From contig CAIWVR010000296.1 of NCBI GenBank assembly GCA_903916165.1, positions 1-18,805 on the forward strand: a stretch of 18,805 nt of DNA, written 5' to 3'. Source of the DNA: an uncultured Hyphomicrobiales bacterium (GTDB lineage: Bacteria; Pseudomonadota; Alphaproteobacteria; Rhizobiales; Beijerinckiaceae). Numbering within the stretch: position 1 is the first letter of the stretch; the number at the start of each line of letters is the position of its first letter. A program made the translations under genes and the position numbers. Positions 1-8,377 of this stretch are shown here, piece by piece. The notes beneath the pieces are model-generated. The model was given only the letters and a program-made list of their open reading frames with translations. It was not told the DNA's origin and made no database searches.

Positions 1-654
1 TCGTTGGTGGCGAAAGCCAAATTCACCGGCAATCCGGTCCGGCCCGCTGTGCTCGCCGCCGCGCAGGTGCCCTATCCACCCTTCACCGATGAGCGCCTGC
101 GCATCCTTGTCACCGGCGGTTCGCAGGGTGCGCGCGTGATGTCGGATGTGGTGCCCGCGGCCATCGCCCTGCTGCCGCGTGATGTGCAGGAGCGGCTCGT
201 GATCGTGCAGCAGGCGCGCGGCGAGGATGAAGCGCGCGTGCGCGCGGCCTATGCGGCCCTGAACATTCCCGCTGAAGTGGCGTCCTTCTTCAAGGATCTG
301 CCCGCCCGCATTGCGGGGGCGCATCTGGTCATTGCCCGGTCTGGCGCATCCACCGTGTCAGAGCTGGCGGTGATCGGCCGCCCAGCCATTCTGGTGCCAT
401 TTCCCTTCGCGCTTGATCAGGACCAGGCGGCCAATGCGGCGCAGCTCACGGCGTCGGGTGCTGTCGAGGTGGTTGTCCAGAAAGATTTCGATCCCGCCTG
501 GCTGGCGGCCGCTCTGGGCCAGGCAGCCTTTGACCCCGAGGGGTTGACGGAAAGGGCCAGAGCCGCCAAGGACGCGGGCGTCGCCAATGCGGCCGAGCGC
601 CTCGCTGATCTCGTCGAGCGCGTGGCGCAGTCCCAAGGAGAGCCGACCCGATGA
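1..654 (+). CDS. murG: MurG, lipid II-forming GlcNAc transferase (5' truncated by window edge)
   Basis: MurG transfers N-acetylglucosamine from UDP-GlcNAc to lipid I at the inner face of the cytoplasmic membrane, giving lipid II. The frame is open from base 1, and the visible 217 codons match the C-terminal GT-B half of the family, which is normally about 360-375 residues, so roughly the first 150-160 residues lie upstream. Visible motifs are TGNPVR (codons 10-14 region), the glycine-rich TGGSQGA (about 38-44), and the UDP-GlcNAc-binding stretch [11 protein letters not shown] (about 112-122) followed by [14 protein letters not shown] (133-146). The TTG at base 4 is an internal codon, not the start. 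The stop overlaps the murC start as ATGA (651-654), which suggests translational coupling in the dcw operon. Identification is secure; only the start is missing. Confidence 0.96.
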   Translation, partial: SLVAKAKFTGNPVRPAVLAAAQVPYPPFTDERLRILVTGGSQGARVMSDVVPAAIALLPRDVQERLVIVQQARGEDEARVRAAYAALNIPAEVASFFKDLPARIAGAHLVIARSGASTVSELAVIGRPAILVPFPFALDQDQAANAAQLTASGAVEVVVQKDFDPAWLAAALGQAAFDPEGLTERARAAKDAGVANAAERLADLVERVAQSQGEPTR

Positions 655-2063
655 AATTGCCGCGCGAGCTAGGCCCGATCCATTTCGTCGGCATCGGCGG
701 CATCGGCATGTCCGGCATTGCCGAGGTGCTCATCAATCTTGGCTATTGCGTGCAGGGCTCCGACGCGACGGAGAACGCCAATGTGGTGCGTCTGCGCGAA
801 AAGGGTGCGACCATCTTCATCGGCCATGACGCCGGCCATCTGGGGCAGGCCGCCGTGGTCGTTGTGTCGACGGCGATCCGCCGCGACAATCCTGAACTTG
901 CCGGGGCCCGCGAGCGCCGTATTCCGGTTGTGCGTCGCGCGGAAATGCTCGCCGAGCTGATGCGGCTGCGCCAGTGCGTCGCTGTTGCAGGCACGCATGG
1001 CAAGACGACGACCACGTCCATGATCGCGACCCTTCTGGATGCCGGCGGTTTCGATCCGACCGTCGTGAATGGCGGGATCATCAACGCCTATGGCACCAAT
1101 GCGCGCGTCGGGGCGGGCGAGTGGATGGTCGTCGAGGCGGACGAGAGCGACGGCACCTTCCTGAAGTTGCCTGCCGATGTCGCTGTGATCACCAACATCG
1201 ACCCCGAGCATCTCGATCACTTCAAGACCTTCGACGCCATCAAGGAGGCCTTCCGCACGCTGATCGAGAACCTGCCGTTCTACGGTTTCGCGGTCATGTG
1301 CCTCGATCATCCCACCGTGCAGGAACTCGTCGGCAAGATCGAGGATCGTCGGGTCGTCACCTATGGCGAGAATCCGCAGGCCGACGTTCGCCTGCTCGAT
1401 GTCGACCTTGAGGGCGGCGTCTCGAAATTCAACGTGCTCATCCGCGACCGCAAGACCTCGTCCGCCGCCTATCTCGAAGGGCTGACGCTGCCGATGCCGG
1501 GCCATCACAATGCGCTTAACGCGACGGCGGCGATCGCGGTCGCCTATGAGCTTGGCATGAGCATTGAGACGATCCGCTCGGCTTTGTCGCAATTTGGCGG
1601 GGTGAAGCGCCGTTTCACGCGCACCGGCGACTGGAACGGCGCGCTGATCTTCGACGATTACGGCCATCACCCGGTCGAGATCGCGGCCGTGCTGCGCGCC
1701 GCGCGCGCCTCGACCAAGGGCCAGGTCATCGCCATCGTGCAGCCGCACCGCTACACGCGCCTGCAGGCACTCTTCGAATCTTTTGCTTCCTGCTTCAATG
1801 ACGCTGACGCCGTGATCGTTGCCGATGTCTATCCGGCGGGCGAGAAGCCGATCGAGGGGATGGACAAGGATCATCTCGTCGCGGCCATCAAGGCGCATGG
1901 CCATCGCCGCGCGCTGGCGCTTGCGGCACCCGAGGCCTTGCCCGCGCATGTGCGCGACATGGCAAGGCCCGGCGATTACATTGTCTTTCTGGGTGCCGGC
2001 AACATCACGCAATGGGCCTATGCGCTGCCCGGCCAGCTTGCGGACGCCGGGGCGGGCGCATGA
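651..2063 (+). CDS. murC: UDP-N-acetylmuramate--L-alanine ligase MurC
   Basis: MurC adds L-alanine to UDP-MurNAc with ATP hydrolysis, the first amino-acid step of the peptidoglycan stem peptide, in the cytoplasm. The 470-residue product has the usual Mur-ligase length. The N-terminal UDP-binding domain shows [11 protein letters not shown] (about 12-22). The ATP-binding P-loop is [10 protein letters not shown] (114-123), followed by EADESDGTF and [10 protein letters not shown]. The conserved [10 protein letters not shown] motif and the C-terminal-domain sequences [10 protein letters not shown] and QPHRYTRL are present. The start codon lies in the ATGA overlap with the murG stop, and the stop forms the same overlap with murB, so the three genes are probably translationally coupled. 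No damage is seen. The long minus-strand open frame over this gene is a codon-bias shadow. Confidence 0.98.
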   Translation: MKLPRELGPIHFVGIGGIGMSGIAEVLINLGYCVQGSDATENANVVRLREKGATIFIGHDAGHLGQAAVVVVSTAIRRDNPELAGARERRIPVVRRAEMLAELMRLRQCVAVAGTHGKTTTTSMIATLLDAGGFDPTVVNGGIINAYGTNARVGAGEWMVVEADESDGTFLKLPADVAVITNIDPEHLDHFKTFDAIKEAFRTLIENLPFYGFAVMCLDHPTVQELVGKIEDRRVVTYGENPQADVRLLDVDLEGGVSKFNVLIRDRKTSSAAYLEGLTLPMPGHHNALNATAAIAVAYELGMSIETIRSALSQFGGVKRRFTRTGDWNGALIFDDYGHHPVEIAAVLRAARASTKGQVIAIVQPHRYTRLQALFESFASCFNDADAVIVADVYPAGEKPIEGMDKDHLVAAIKAHGHRRALALAAPEALPAHVRDMARPGDYIVFLGAGNITQWAYALPGQLADAGAGA

Positions 2064-2980
2064 GCTTTCCGGACCTGACGCCAGATCTGCGCACGCACAT
2101 GCCCGACCTGCGCGGGCGGCTCACAGCGAACCAGCCGCTGGCACCCTACACTTGGTTTCGTGCGGGCGGCCCCGCGCAACTGCTGTTCAATCCGGCGGAC
2201 GAAGCCGACCTCGCCTATTTTCTGAAGAATTTGCCCGACGACATTGCTGTCACCACCATCGGTCTCGGCTCGAACATGATCGTGCGCGACGGCGGTGTCG
2301 CGGGCGTGGTGATCCGGCTCGGCGGCAAGGCCTTTGGCGAGATTTCTGTTGAAGAGGGTGCCCGCATCCGCGCCGGTGCCTGCATGCCGGACGTCAAGGT
2401 TGCGCGTGCCGCCGCCGATGCGGGCATCGCGGGCCTCGCCTTCTTCCGCGGCATCCCCGGCTCGATCGGCGGCGCATTGCGCATGAACGCCGGCGCACAT
2501 GGCGGCGAGACAAAAGATGTCCTGGTTGAGGCGCGCGGCGTGGATCGCGCCGGAAACATCAAGATCTTCACCCATGCCGACATGGGCTTCCAGTATCGCT
2601 TCAGCGCCGCGCCTGCCGATGTGATCTTCACGCAGGCGCTCTTTCAGGGGCATCCGGGCATTCCTTTGGACATTCTCGCTGAAATGGACCGCATCACCGC
2701 GACGCGCGAGGCGGCCCAACCGATCAAGGAAAAGACCGGCGGCTCGACATTCAAGAACCCGCCGGGCGAAAAGGCTTGGGCATTGATCGACAAGGCCGGC
2801 TGCCGCGGTCTTGTGGTGGGCGACGCGCAGGTGTCGCAAATGCACTGCAATTTCCTGATCAATCGCGGGCAGGCGAGCGCCGCTGACATCGAGGCGCTGG
2901 GCGAGGAGGTCCGCCGCCGCGTGAAGGACACGTCGGGCGTCACGCTCGATTGGGAGATCAAGCGGATCGGGTGCGCCTGA
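2060..2980 (+). CDS. murB: UDP-N-acetylenolpyruvoylglucosamine reductase MurB
   Basis: MurB is the FAD-dependent, NADPH-using enzyme that reduces UDP-GlcNAc-enolpyruvate to UDP-MurNAc in the cytoplasm. The 306-residue product shows the FAD-binding segment [14 protein letters not shown] (66-79), [21 protein letters not shown] (about 128-148), YRFSA (179-183), the catalytic-serine motif GGSTFKNP (serine 229), and the C-terminal [16 protein letters not shown] chose the ATG at 2060 because it overlaps the murC stop as ATGA and gives a normal N-terminus before PYTWFRAGG. An in-frame ATG at 2012 would overlap murC by about 50 bases and add 16 residues unlike MurB. A real ribosome-binding site is hard to see, so coupling to murC translation is likely. 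Confidence 0.96.
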   Translation: MSFPDLTPDLRTHMPDLRGRLTANQPLAPYTWFRAGGPAQLLFNPADEADLAYFLKNLPDDIAVTTIGLGSNMIVRDGGVAGVVIRLGGKAFGEISVEEGARIRAGACMPDVKVARAAADAGIAGLAFFRGIPGSIGGALRMNAGAHGGETKDVLVEARGVDRAGNIKIFTHADMGFQYRFSAAPADVIFTQALFQGHPGIPLDILAEMDRITATREAAQPIKEKTGGSTFKNPPGEKAWALIDKAGCRGLVVGDAQVSQMHCNFLINRGQASAADIEALGEEVRRRVKDTSGVTLDWEIKRIGCA

Positions 2981-2986
2981 GGCGAC

Positions 2987-2992
2987 GGAGGA
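2987..2992 (+). promoter_or_regulatory. Ribosome-binding site of ddl
   Basis: GGAGGA lies seven bases before the ATG at 3000 in the short murB-ddl gap. It is one of the few strong Shine-Dalgarno sequences in the cluster and decides the ddl start. It suggests ddl is initiated independently rather than by coupling to murB. Confidence 0.8.
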
Positions 2993-2999
2993 TAGGGTC

Positions 3000-3920
3000 A
3001 TGACGAAACACGTCGCGGTGCTGATGGGCGGCTGGTCCGCCGAGCGCGAGGTGAGCCTGCGCTCGGGGGCCGCCTGCGCCCGTGCCTTGCGCGACGAGGG
3101 CTTTCAGGTGACCGAGATCGACGTCACGCGCGACATCGCCCAGACACTGGCGAGACTGAAGCCTGATGTCGCCTTCAACGCCCTGCACGGCAAGGTCGGC
3201 GAGGACGGCACCATTCAGGGCATCCTCGAAGTGCTGCAAATTCCCTACACGCATTCGGGCGTGCTGGCCTCGGCACTGGCCATGAACAAGCAGCAGGCGA
3301 AGATCGTGATGGCGGCGGCGGGAGTGCCGGTCGCCGAGGGTCTGGTGGTCGATCGCCGCGTGGCAGCGCGCGCCCATGTCATGGCCCCGCCTTACGTTCT
3401 TAAACCGGTTTGTGAAGGGTCGTCGTTCGGGGTCGTAATTGTTAACGCAGGCGACCCGCCACCGTCCCAATTAGGAGCAGATGACTGGGCCTACGGGGAC
3501 GAGATGCTGGCTGAGCGGTTCGTCGCCGGGCGGGAATTGACCTGCGCGGTGATGGGCGACAAGGCCTTGGATATCATTGAAATACGAGCCGCAGACGGTG
3601 GTTGGTACGATTATAATGCGAAATATTCAAAAGGTGGATCAATTCACATTCTTCCGGCACAACTTAAAGGAAATATTTACCAGTTTGTTCAACAATTAGC
3701 CCTCAAGGCACATGTGGCTCTCGGATGCCGCGGCGTAAGTCGTTCCGATTTCCGGTTTGACGACACTCCTCAGGGAAATGGGGAGCTGGTCATTCTGGAG
3801 GTTAACACGCAACCCGGCATGACCGAGACGTCCCTGGTGCCTGAAATCGCCGCTTATGCGGGGTTCTCGTTCGGTGAGCTTGTTCGATGGATGGTGGAAG
3901 AGGCGTCCTGCGATCGCTAG
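3000..3920 (+). CDS. ddl: D-alanine--D-alanine ligase
   Basis: This ATP-grasp ligase joins two D-alanines for the end of the peptidoglycan stem peptide, and MurF uses the dipeptide. The product is 306 residues, the length of DdlB-type enzymes. Motifs are [13 protein letters not shown] (11-23, with the N-terminal substrate-binding glutamate), [10 protein letters not shown] (61-70), [12 protein letters not shown] (134-145), the loop YDYNAKYS (203-210), and the Mg-binding residues D250 (in SRSDFRF) and E267/N269 (in EVNTQPGM). The GGAGGA at 2987-2992, seven bases before the ATG, fixes the start. The oddity is composition: by my count 3001-3120 is about 72% G+C, while 3601-3720 is 46 of 120 bases (38%) and uses AT-ending codons, although the protein remains fully conserved. 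ftsQ begins inside its 3' end. Confidence 0.97.
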   Translation: MTKHVAVLMGGWSAEREVSLRSGAACARALRDEGFQVTEIDVTRDIAQTLARLKPDVAFNALHGKVGEDGTIQGILEVLQIPYTHSGVLASALAMNKQQAKIVMAAAGVPVAEGLVVDRRVAARAHVMAPPYVLKPVCEGSSFGVVIVNAGDPPPSQLGADDWAYGDEMLAERFVAGRELTCAVMGDKALDIIEIRAADGGWYDYNAKYSKGGSIHILPAQLKGNIYQFVQQLALKAHVALGCRGVSRSDFRFDDTPQGNGELVILEVNTQPGMTETSLVPEIAAYAGFSFGELVRWMVEEASCDR

Positions 3921-4909
3921 GGGACCAATGGTCCCCGGCGCCGGCGCGCCCGTCCTATGCCGCAGCACCCGCTGATGAACGCGGGGTGGTCCGTTCCTTT
4001 CCGGCGCTCGTGCGGCCTGAAGCCGCAAAGTTCTCGTCTGTGCTCAAGGCCCCGGCACGCCGCAGCCGCCGGTCGCGTCGCTGGGCGCGGCTGGCCGTTT
4101 TCGGTGGCCTTTCCTGCAAGCGTGGCTTCGGCCTTGTTCTCGCCCTCGCCTTTCTGGGGATGATCGGTGCCGCTGGTGCGCTGCAGGGCGGCCAGTTCGA
4201 CCGCTTTGTCGCTGAATTCGGGTCGCTCCAGGATCAGGGTGCGCGCTTGGTCGGCTTCGGCATCGAAGGCGTCACCATCATCGGCACCAAGGAATTGTCA
4301 GAGGACGAGATCCTCGCTGCGACCGGCATCACGACGCGCGATTCGCTCCCCTTCGTGGATGCTGCCGCAGTGCGCGCGCGCATCAAGCAAATCCCGATGG
4401 TGCGGGATGTCAGCGTGCGCAAGCTCTACCCGTCGCGCTTGCTTGTCGAAGTCAACGAGCGCGCGCCCTATGCCCTCTGGCAGGTCAATGGTGTCGTCCA
4501 GGTTATTTCGGCTGATGGCATGGCGATTGATCAACTCGCCGACGAGCGCCAGTCGCGCCTGCCCTTCGTGGTCGGCGAGGGCGCCAATCTGCGCGTACCG
4601 GAATTTCTGAGGATCCTCGCCAGTGCCGGCGAATTGCGCGACCAGGTCCGCGCTGGCGTGCTCGTCGCCGGGCGCCGCTGGAACCTCGTGCTCGTCTCGG
4701 GTCTCGAGGTGAAGCTTCCCGAGCGCGCGCCGGAGGCCGCCTTCGCAACCTTCGCGAAAGCATCGCGTGAGATGCGTATCCTGGACAAGGATTTGCTCTC
4801 GGTTGATCTGCGCATTCCCGATCGGCTTGTTGCACGTCTGTCCTCGGATGCCGCCGCCACACGTGCGGAGGCGCTTGCGAAAAAGCCACGCAAGGGAGGC
4901 CTGACATGA
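3887..4909 (+). CDS. ftsQ: Cell division protein FtsQ
   Basis: FtsQ is the single-pass inner-membrane protein that recruits FtsL/FtsB and links early and late divisome parts. The 340-residue product has an Arg-rich cytoplasmic N-terminus (about 1-78), a membrane helix at about 81-99 ([19 protein letters not shown]), a POTRA domain from about 124 ([21 protein letters not shown]) to about 190, and the FtsQ/DivIB domain from about 191 (ERAPYALWQ). The N-terminus [11 protein letters not shown] resembles rhizobial FtsQ starts, so I accept the ATG at 3887 although it lies 34 bases inside ddl. A fallback in-frame start is GTG at 3986. A perfect hairpin at 3920-3936 falls within its first codons. The stop overlaps the ftsA start as ATGA. 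Confidence 0.93.
   Translation: MDGGRGVLRSLGDQWSPAPARPSYAAAPADERGVVRSFPALVRPEAAKFSSVLKAPARRSRRSRRWARLAVFGGLSCKRGFGLVLALAFLGMIGAAGALQGGQFDRFVAEFGSLQDQGARLVGFGIEGVTIIGTKELSEDEILAATGITTRDSLPFVDAAAVRARIKQIPMVRDVSVRKLYPSRLLVEVNERAPYALWQVNGVVQVISADGMAIDQLADERQSRLPFVVGEGANLRVPEFLRILASAGELRDQVRAGVLVAGRRWNLVLVSGLEVKLPERAPEAAFATFAKASREMRILDKDLLSVDLRIPDRLVARLSSDAAATRAEALAKKPRKGGLT
3920..3936 (+). promoter_or_regulatory. Perfect short hairpin at the ddl stop/early ftsQ codons
   Basis: GGGGACC-AAT-GGTCCCC is a 7-bp G+C-rich perfect inverted repeat with a 3-base loop. It starts on the last base of the ddl TAG and lies over ftsQ codons 12-17. No T-run follows, so it is not an ordinary terminator. It could modulate ribosome passage or message stability at the junction, but that role is inference. 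Confidence 0.4.
4892..4899 (+). promoter_or_regulatory. Ribosome-binding site of ftsA
   Basis: AAGGGAGG sits six bases before the ATG at 4906 and twelve before the second in-frame ATG at 4912. The spacing favours 4906, which also makes the ATGA overlap with ftsQ. The site lies inside the last ftsQ codons. Confidence 0.8.
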
Positions 4910-6222
4910 ATATGCACGGCCTGACCCCGCGCCTGCGTCAACTGTCGGTGCGCAAGAGTGCCGTGCTGTCGGTGCTTGATATTGGGACGACCAAGGTGGC
5001 CTGCCTGATCGCCCGGCTGGTCCCGGCCGAGGCGTCCGATATGCTGCGTGGCCGCACGCACCGCTGCAAGATTTTGGGCATCGGCCATCAGCGTTCGCGC
5101 GGCATCAAGGCTGGCGCGGTCGTGGATATGGACGAAGCTGAAAACGCCATTCGCCTCGCGGTCGACGCGGCCGAGCGCATGGCCGGGGTTCAGGTCGAGA
5201 GTGTCATCGTGAACCTGTCGGGCGGGCGTCTCAGCTCACAGCTCTACCATGCCAAGGTCGCGATGGGCGGCAAGGCCGTGACCGACAATGATATTCATCG
5301 CGTGCTGGAAGCGGCGGCCTCGCGCACCGACCAGCAGGGCAGGGCCCTGCTGCATTCCCTGCCGACCGGGTTCTCGCTCGATTCGACGCGCGGCATTCGT
5401 GACCCCAAAGGCATGATCGGCGACATGCTGGGTGCCGACATGCATGTCGTCTCCTGCGACAGCGCGGCGGCGCGCAATCTCATGCTGGCAATCGAACGCT
5501 GCCATCTGGACGTCGAGGCGCTCGTCTCGACGCCTTACGCAGCCGGGCTATCAGCCCTGGTCGATGACGAGGCTGAAATGGGCGCAGCCCTGGTCGATAT
5601 GGGTGGCGGCACGACGACCATCGGCGTCTTTGCCGACGGCCATCTGACGCATGTGGACGCCATCGCTGTGGGGGGCAATCACGTCACCATGGACATAGCG
5701 CGGGGCCTCACGATCCGCGTGTCGGACGCCGAACGCCTCAAAACCTTGTACGGGTCCTGCATTTCATCACCATCTGATGAGCGCGAGACGATTTCTGTTG
5801 CGCAGGTCGGGGAAGACGGCGAGCATCCAAGTCATGTGCCGAAATCGCATCTTGTGCGAATCATCCGGCCACGGGTTGAAGAAATCCTGGAATTGGTTCG
5901 AGACCGTTTAAAAGCGGCGGGCTTTGCGCCCCAGGCAGGACGGCGTCTCGTCCTCACGGGCGGCGCGGCCCAATTGAATGGCATGCCGGAGGCGGCGCGC
6001 AGGATTATCTCAAATCAGGTGCGTATTGGCCGCCCTTTGGGTATTCAGGGGTTGCCCGAATCAGCAAAGAGCCCCGCCTTCTCGGCGGCATTGGGATTGC
6101 TGATTTATCCGCAGGTCGCCGGCATCGAGCATTTCGAGCCCCGGCGCAGAGTTGTGCTGCAGTCAACGGGTACCGACGGATACATGTCCCGTATGGGACG
6201 GTGGCTCCGTGAGAGTTTTTGA
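4906..6222 (+). CDS. ftsA: Cell division protein FtsA
   Basis: FtsA is the actin-like ATPase that anchors FtsZ filaments to the inner membrane and signals to the septal synthases. The 438-residue product has the phosphate-1 motif VLDIGTTKVACLIA (23-36), the phosphate-2 motif LVDMGGGTTTIGVF (229-242), and the adenosine motif LTGGAAQLNG (350-359). It ends in a probable membrane-targeting amphipathic helix, YMSRMGRWLRESF (426-438), the expected FtsA C-terminus. A strong Shine-Dalgarno sequence and the ATGA overlap with ftsQ support the start. The last third of the gene is less G+C-rich than the surroundings (31 of 60 bases at 6001-6060 by my count). This may reflect ftsZ promoter elements inside ftsA, which are known in other bacteria, but I do not see a convincing one. 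Confidence 0.97.
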   Translation: MNMHGLTPRLRQLSVRKSAVLSVLDIGTTKVACLIARLVPAEASDMLRGRTHRCKILGIGHQRSRGIKAGAVVDMDEAENAIRLAVDAAERMAGVQVESVIVNLSGGRLSSQLYHAKVAMGGKAVTDNDIHRVLEAAASRTDQQGRALLHSLPTGFSLDSTRGIRDPKGMIGDMLGADMHVVSCDSAAARNLMLAIERCHLDVEALVSTPYAAGLSALVDDEAEMGAALVDMGGGTTTIGVFADGHLTHVDAIAVGGNHVTMDIARGLTIRVSDAERLKTLYGSCISSPSDERETISVAQVGEDGEHPSHVPKSHLVRIIRPRVEEILELVRDRLKAAGFAPQAGRRLVLTGGAAQLNGMPEAARRIISNQVRIGRPLGIQGLPESAKSPAFSAALGLLIYPQVAGIEHFEPRRRVVLQSTGTDGYMSRMGRWLRESF

Positions 6223-6237
6223 GTGCTTGCTGAACAT

Positions 6238-6276
6238 CGGACACCAAGATGGCGCGGCGGCCAGACCGGGTGTCCG
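6238..6276 (+). promoter_or_regulatory. Inverted repeat in the ftsA-ftsZ gap
   Basis: CGGACACC at 6238-6245 pairs perfectly with GGTGTCCG at 6269-6276 across a 23-base G+C-rich spacer. It begins 15 bases after the ftsA stop, in the only sizeable gap (107 bases) between ftsQ and ftsZ. There is no T-run after it. It may be a leader hairpin or an operator for ftsZ, and I know of no named regulator that fits. A TTGAAA at 6281-6286 could be a -35 element, but the -10 position (TGCGCT) is poor. Confidence 0.35.
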
Positions 6277-6329
6277 GAAATTGAAATAAACGGCGCGCGA
6301 CACTGCGCTCCCAGTCGAGAGGCCAGACG

Positions 6330-7997
6330 ATGACGATCAATCTTAAAGCTCCTGAATTGCGGGAACTGAAACCCCGCATCATGGTGGCGGGCATCGGAGG
6401 TGCCGGTGGCAACGCTGTCAACAACATGATCGAGTCCGGACTTGTGGGCGTCGACTTCATTGTCGCGAACACGGACGCGCAGGCGTTGACCGCGTCCAAG
6501 GCTGAGCGAATCATCCAGATGGGCTTGCAGGTGACCGAGGGCCTCGGTGCCGGCTCGCAGCCCGAAGTCGGGCGCGCGGCGGCGGAGGAGGCGCTGGAGG
6601 AGATCCGCGATCACCTCGCTGGCGCGCACATGGTCTTCGTCACCGCGGGCATGGGCGGCGGCACCGGGACCGGCGCCGCACCTGTCATCGCGCGGATGGC
6701 ACGCGACATGGGCATTCTCACGGTCGGCGTTGTCACCAAGCCGTTCCAGTTTGAAGGCGTGCGCCGCATGCGCGTGGCCGAAGCCGGGATCACGGAGCTT
6801 CAGAAGGCGGTCGATACGCTGATCGTCATTCCGAACCAGAACCTGTTCCGCGTCGCCAACGAGAAGACCACCTTCGCCGACGCCTTTGCGATGGCTGACC
6901 AGGTGCTCTATTCGGGCGTCGCCTGCATCACCGACCTGATGGTCAAGGAAGGCCTGATCAACCTCGACTTCGCCGACGTGCGCGCCATCATGCGCGAAAT
7001 GGGCAAGGCGATGATGGGCACGGGCGAAGCCTCCGGCGAGCGCCGCGCGATCCATGCGGCGGAAGCCGCCATTGCCAACCCGCTGCTCGACGAAGTGTCC
7101 ATGAAGGGCGCGCGCGGGCTGCTGATCTCGATCACCGGCGGCAATGATCTCACGCTGTATGAAGTCGACGAAGCCGCCAGCCGTATTCGCCAGGAAGTCG
7201 ACGAGGACGCCAACATCATCCTCGGCGCGACTTTCGATTCGTCGCTCGACGGCGTGGTGCGCGTGTCTGTCGTCGCCACTGGCATCGATCATCCAGCCAA
7301 CGTCCGCGAGTTCACCGCGACGCAGGACCGCATCGCCGCCGTCACACAGAAGCTGCTCGACCAGACGCAGCCGCGCGGTTACCAGCAGCCGGTCAACACA
7401 TCTGCCGCTCCGGCCCCTGTCGCCTATGATGCGCCGGTCGCGCCTGCGCCACTCGCCCATCAGCCCGGCATGCACGCGGCACCGATGGCGTCCGGCCATG
7501 GCATTGACCTGCAGCCGATGGCACCGAAAGCGGCCTATGCGCCGCAGCTGGCCGCGGAAGCCCCGCGCCCGCACGAATATCAGCAGCCCGCCGCCGCGTT
7601 CATGCCGCCGGTCCCCGAGCAGCCCATGCGCGCGCCGCGCATGCCGACGATCGACGATCTGCCGCGCCCGGGTCAGGCCCTGATGCACGCCCATGCTGCT
7701 CCGGCCCAGCAGGAGACGCCTCGCCGTTCTCTGTTTGATCGTCTGCTCGGTGCCAACAAGCAGAATGAGGTGCCCGCGCAGCGTCCTGTGCAGGCCCCGC
7801 AGCAGAATTTCGCCCAGCGTACGCAACAGGCACCGTCGGCCGTGCATCAGGAATATGGCAAGCGCCCCGCTGCCCCGCAGGCTGCGCGCCCGGCACAGGG
7901 TACGCTTGATTCGCATGGCAGGCCGGCACCGCAGCAGCGGATGAACGAGGAGGACCAGCTCGAGATTCCGGCCTTCCTGAGGCGCCAATCGAGCTGA
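6330..7997 (+). CDS. ftsZ: Cell division GTPase FtsZ
   Basis: FtsZ is the tubulin-like GTPase that polymerises into the division ring. The 555-residue product has [13 protein letters not shown] (21-33), NTDAQAL (47-53), the GTP-binding G-box [12 protein letters not shown] (107-118), [24 protein letters not shown], and the catalytic T7-loop region [11 protein letters not shown] (about 210-220). After the core (to about residue 320) comes a linker of about 220 residues rich in Pro, Ala, Gln and Met. The conserved C-terminal peptide [11 protein letters not shown] (542-552) binds FtsA and other partners. A GAGAGG at 6317-6322, seven bases before the ATG, supports the start. The long linker is typical of alphaproteobacteria. 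A hairpin terminator lies 32 bases after the stop, so the division operon probably ends here. Confidence 0.98.
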   Translation: MTINLKAPELRELKPRIMVAGIGGAGGNAVNNMIESGLVGVDFIVANTDAQALTASKAERIIQMGLQVTEGLGAGSQPEVGRAAAEEALEEIRDHLAGAHMVFVTAGMGGGTGTGAAPVIARMARDMGILTVGVVTKPFQFEGVRRMRVAEAGITELQKAVDTLIVIPNQNLFRVANEKTTFADAFAMADQVLYSGVACITDLMVKEGLINLDFADVRAIMREMGKAMMGTGEASGERRAIHAAEAAIANPLLDEVSMKGARGLLISITGGNDLTLYEVDEAASRIRQEVDEDANIILGATFDSSLDGVVRVSVVATGIDHPANVREFTATQDRIAAVTQKLLDQTQPRGYQQPVNTSAAPAPVAYDAPVAPAPLAHQPGMHAAPMASGHGIDLQPMAPKAAYAPQLAAEAPRPHEYQQPAAAFMPPVPEQPMRAPRMPTIDDLPRPGQALMHAHAAPAQQETPRRSLFDRLLGANKQNEVPAQRPVQAPQQNFAQRTQQAPSAVHQEYGKRPAAPQAARPAQGTLDSHGRPAPQQRMNEEDQLEIPAFLRRQSS

Positions 7998-8377
7998 TTC
8001 CAGGCGTTCGCAAACAGCCAGAAAGATCGATGCCCGCGCCCATCAAGGCGCGGGCATAATTGTTTGAATTCACAGGTAAATTTCTAAGCAAGACGGTGCT
8101 GTAAAAGCATTATTTCCGACTGTAACATTGGGTAAGAAAGCGTGATTTGGTTGTGGCCCGGCCCGCGCGTAGCTTCCGGGACGTCGCAAGGCACTGAGCG
8201 CCCGGCGAGAATCAGTTACCTCTTCCCTTGGGAGAGTTCGGGGCAGCCTTAGCCGGCTCGGACCCCGCCAGAATACGGGCCGCAAAGTGGCCGAAAACAA
8301 GACGGTTTATGACCAAGATGAGGCATCGTCCGGAGTCGGGCCACTGGCCTGCCGACGACCAGCGAAGCGGAACTGAA
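7998..8377 (+). other. ftsZ-lpxC intergenic region and lpxC leader
   Basis: This 380-base gap holds the ftsZ terminator (8030-8065) and then about 310 bases without a convincing gene. The part at about 8058-8150 is clearly AT-richer than its surroundings and is the likely promoter zone for lpxC. One weak candidate is TTGGTT (8147-8152) and TAGCTT (8170-8175) with a 17-base spacer. A small hairpin, GTCGG (8335-8339) with CCGAC (8352-8356), lies just before the lpxC start. An open frame in phase with lpxC reaches back to a TTG at 8228, but it has no family similarity before the ATG at 8378 that I can see. Confidence 0.5.
8030..8065 (+). terminator. Rho-independent-type terminator after ftsZ
   Basis: ATGCCCGCGCC (8030-8040) and GGCGCGGGCAT (8047-8057) form a perfect 11-bp stem with the 6-base loop CATCAA, followed by AATTGTTT. 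The stem is strong and the T-run modest. It probably ends most transcripts of the dcw cluster and separates lpxC transcription from ftsZ. Confidence 0.75.

Noticed and set aside
669..2012. A 447-codon minus-strand open frame opposite murC
   Set aside because: It lies antisense to a perfectly conserved gene, its product is low-complexity His/Asp/Arg-rich, and such frames are common in high-GC DNA.
3400..3815. Possible CtrA-type sites (TTAA half-sites at 3400, 3442, 3664 and about 3803) in the AT-rich part of ddl
   Set aside because: No pair shows the TTAA-N7-TTAA spacing. The nearest, at about 3664-3681, has the second half off by one base and imperfect.
6105..7988. A 627-codon minus-strand open frame opposite ftsA/ftsZ
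   Set aside because: Antisense shadow of ftsZ with Arg/His-rich composition and no recognisable domain.
8228..8377. N-terminal extension of LpxC from a TTG at 8228 or an ATG at 8309
   Set aside because: The conserved LpxC N-terminus begins at 8378 and the added residues show no family similarity, although a start at 8309 cannot be fully excluded.
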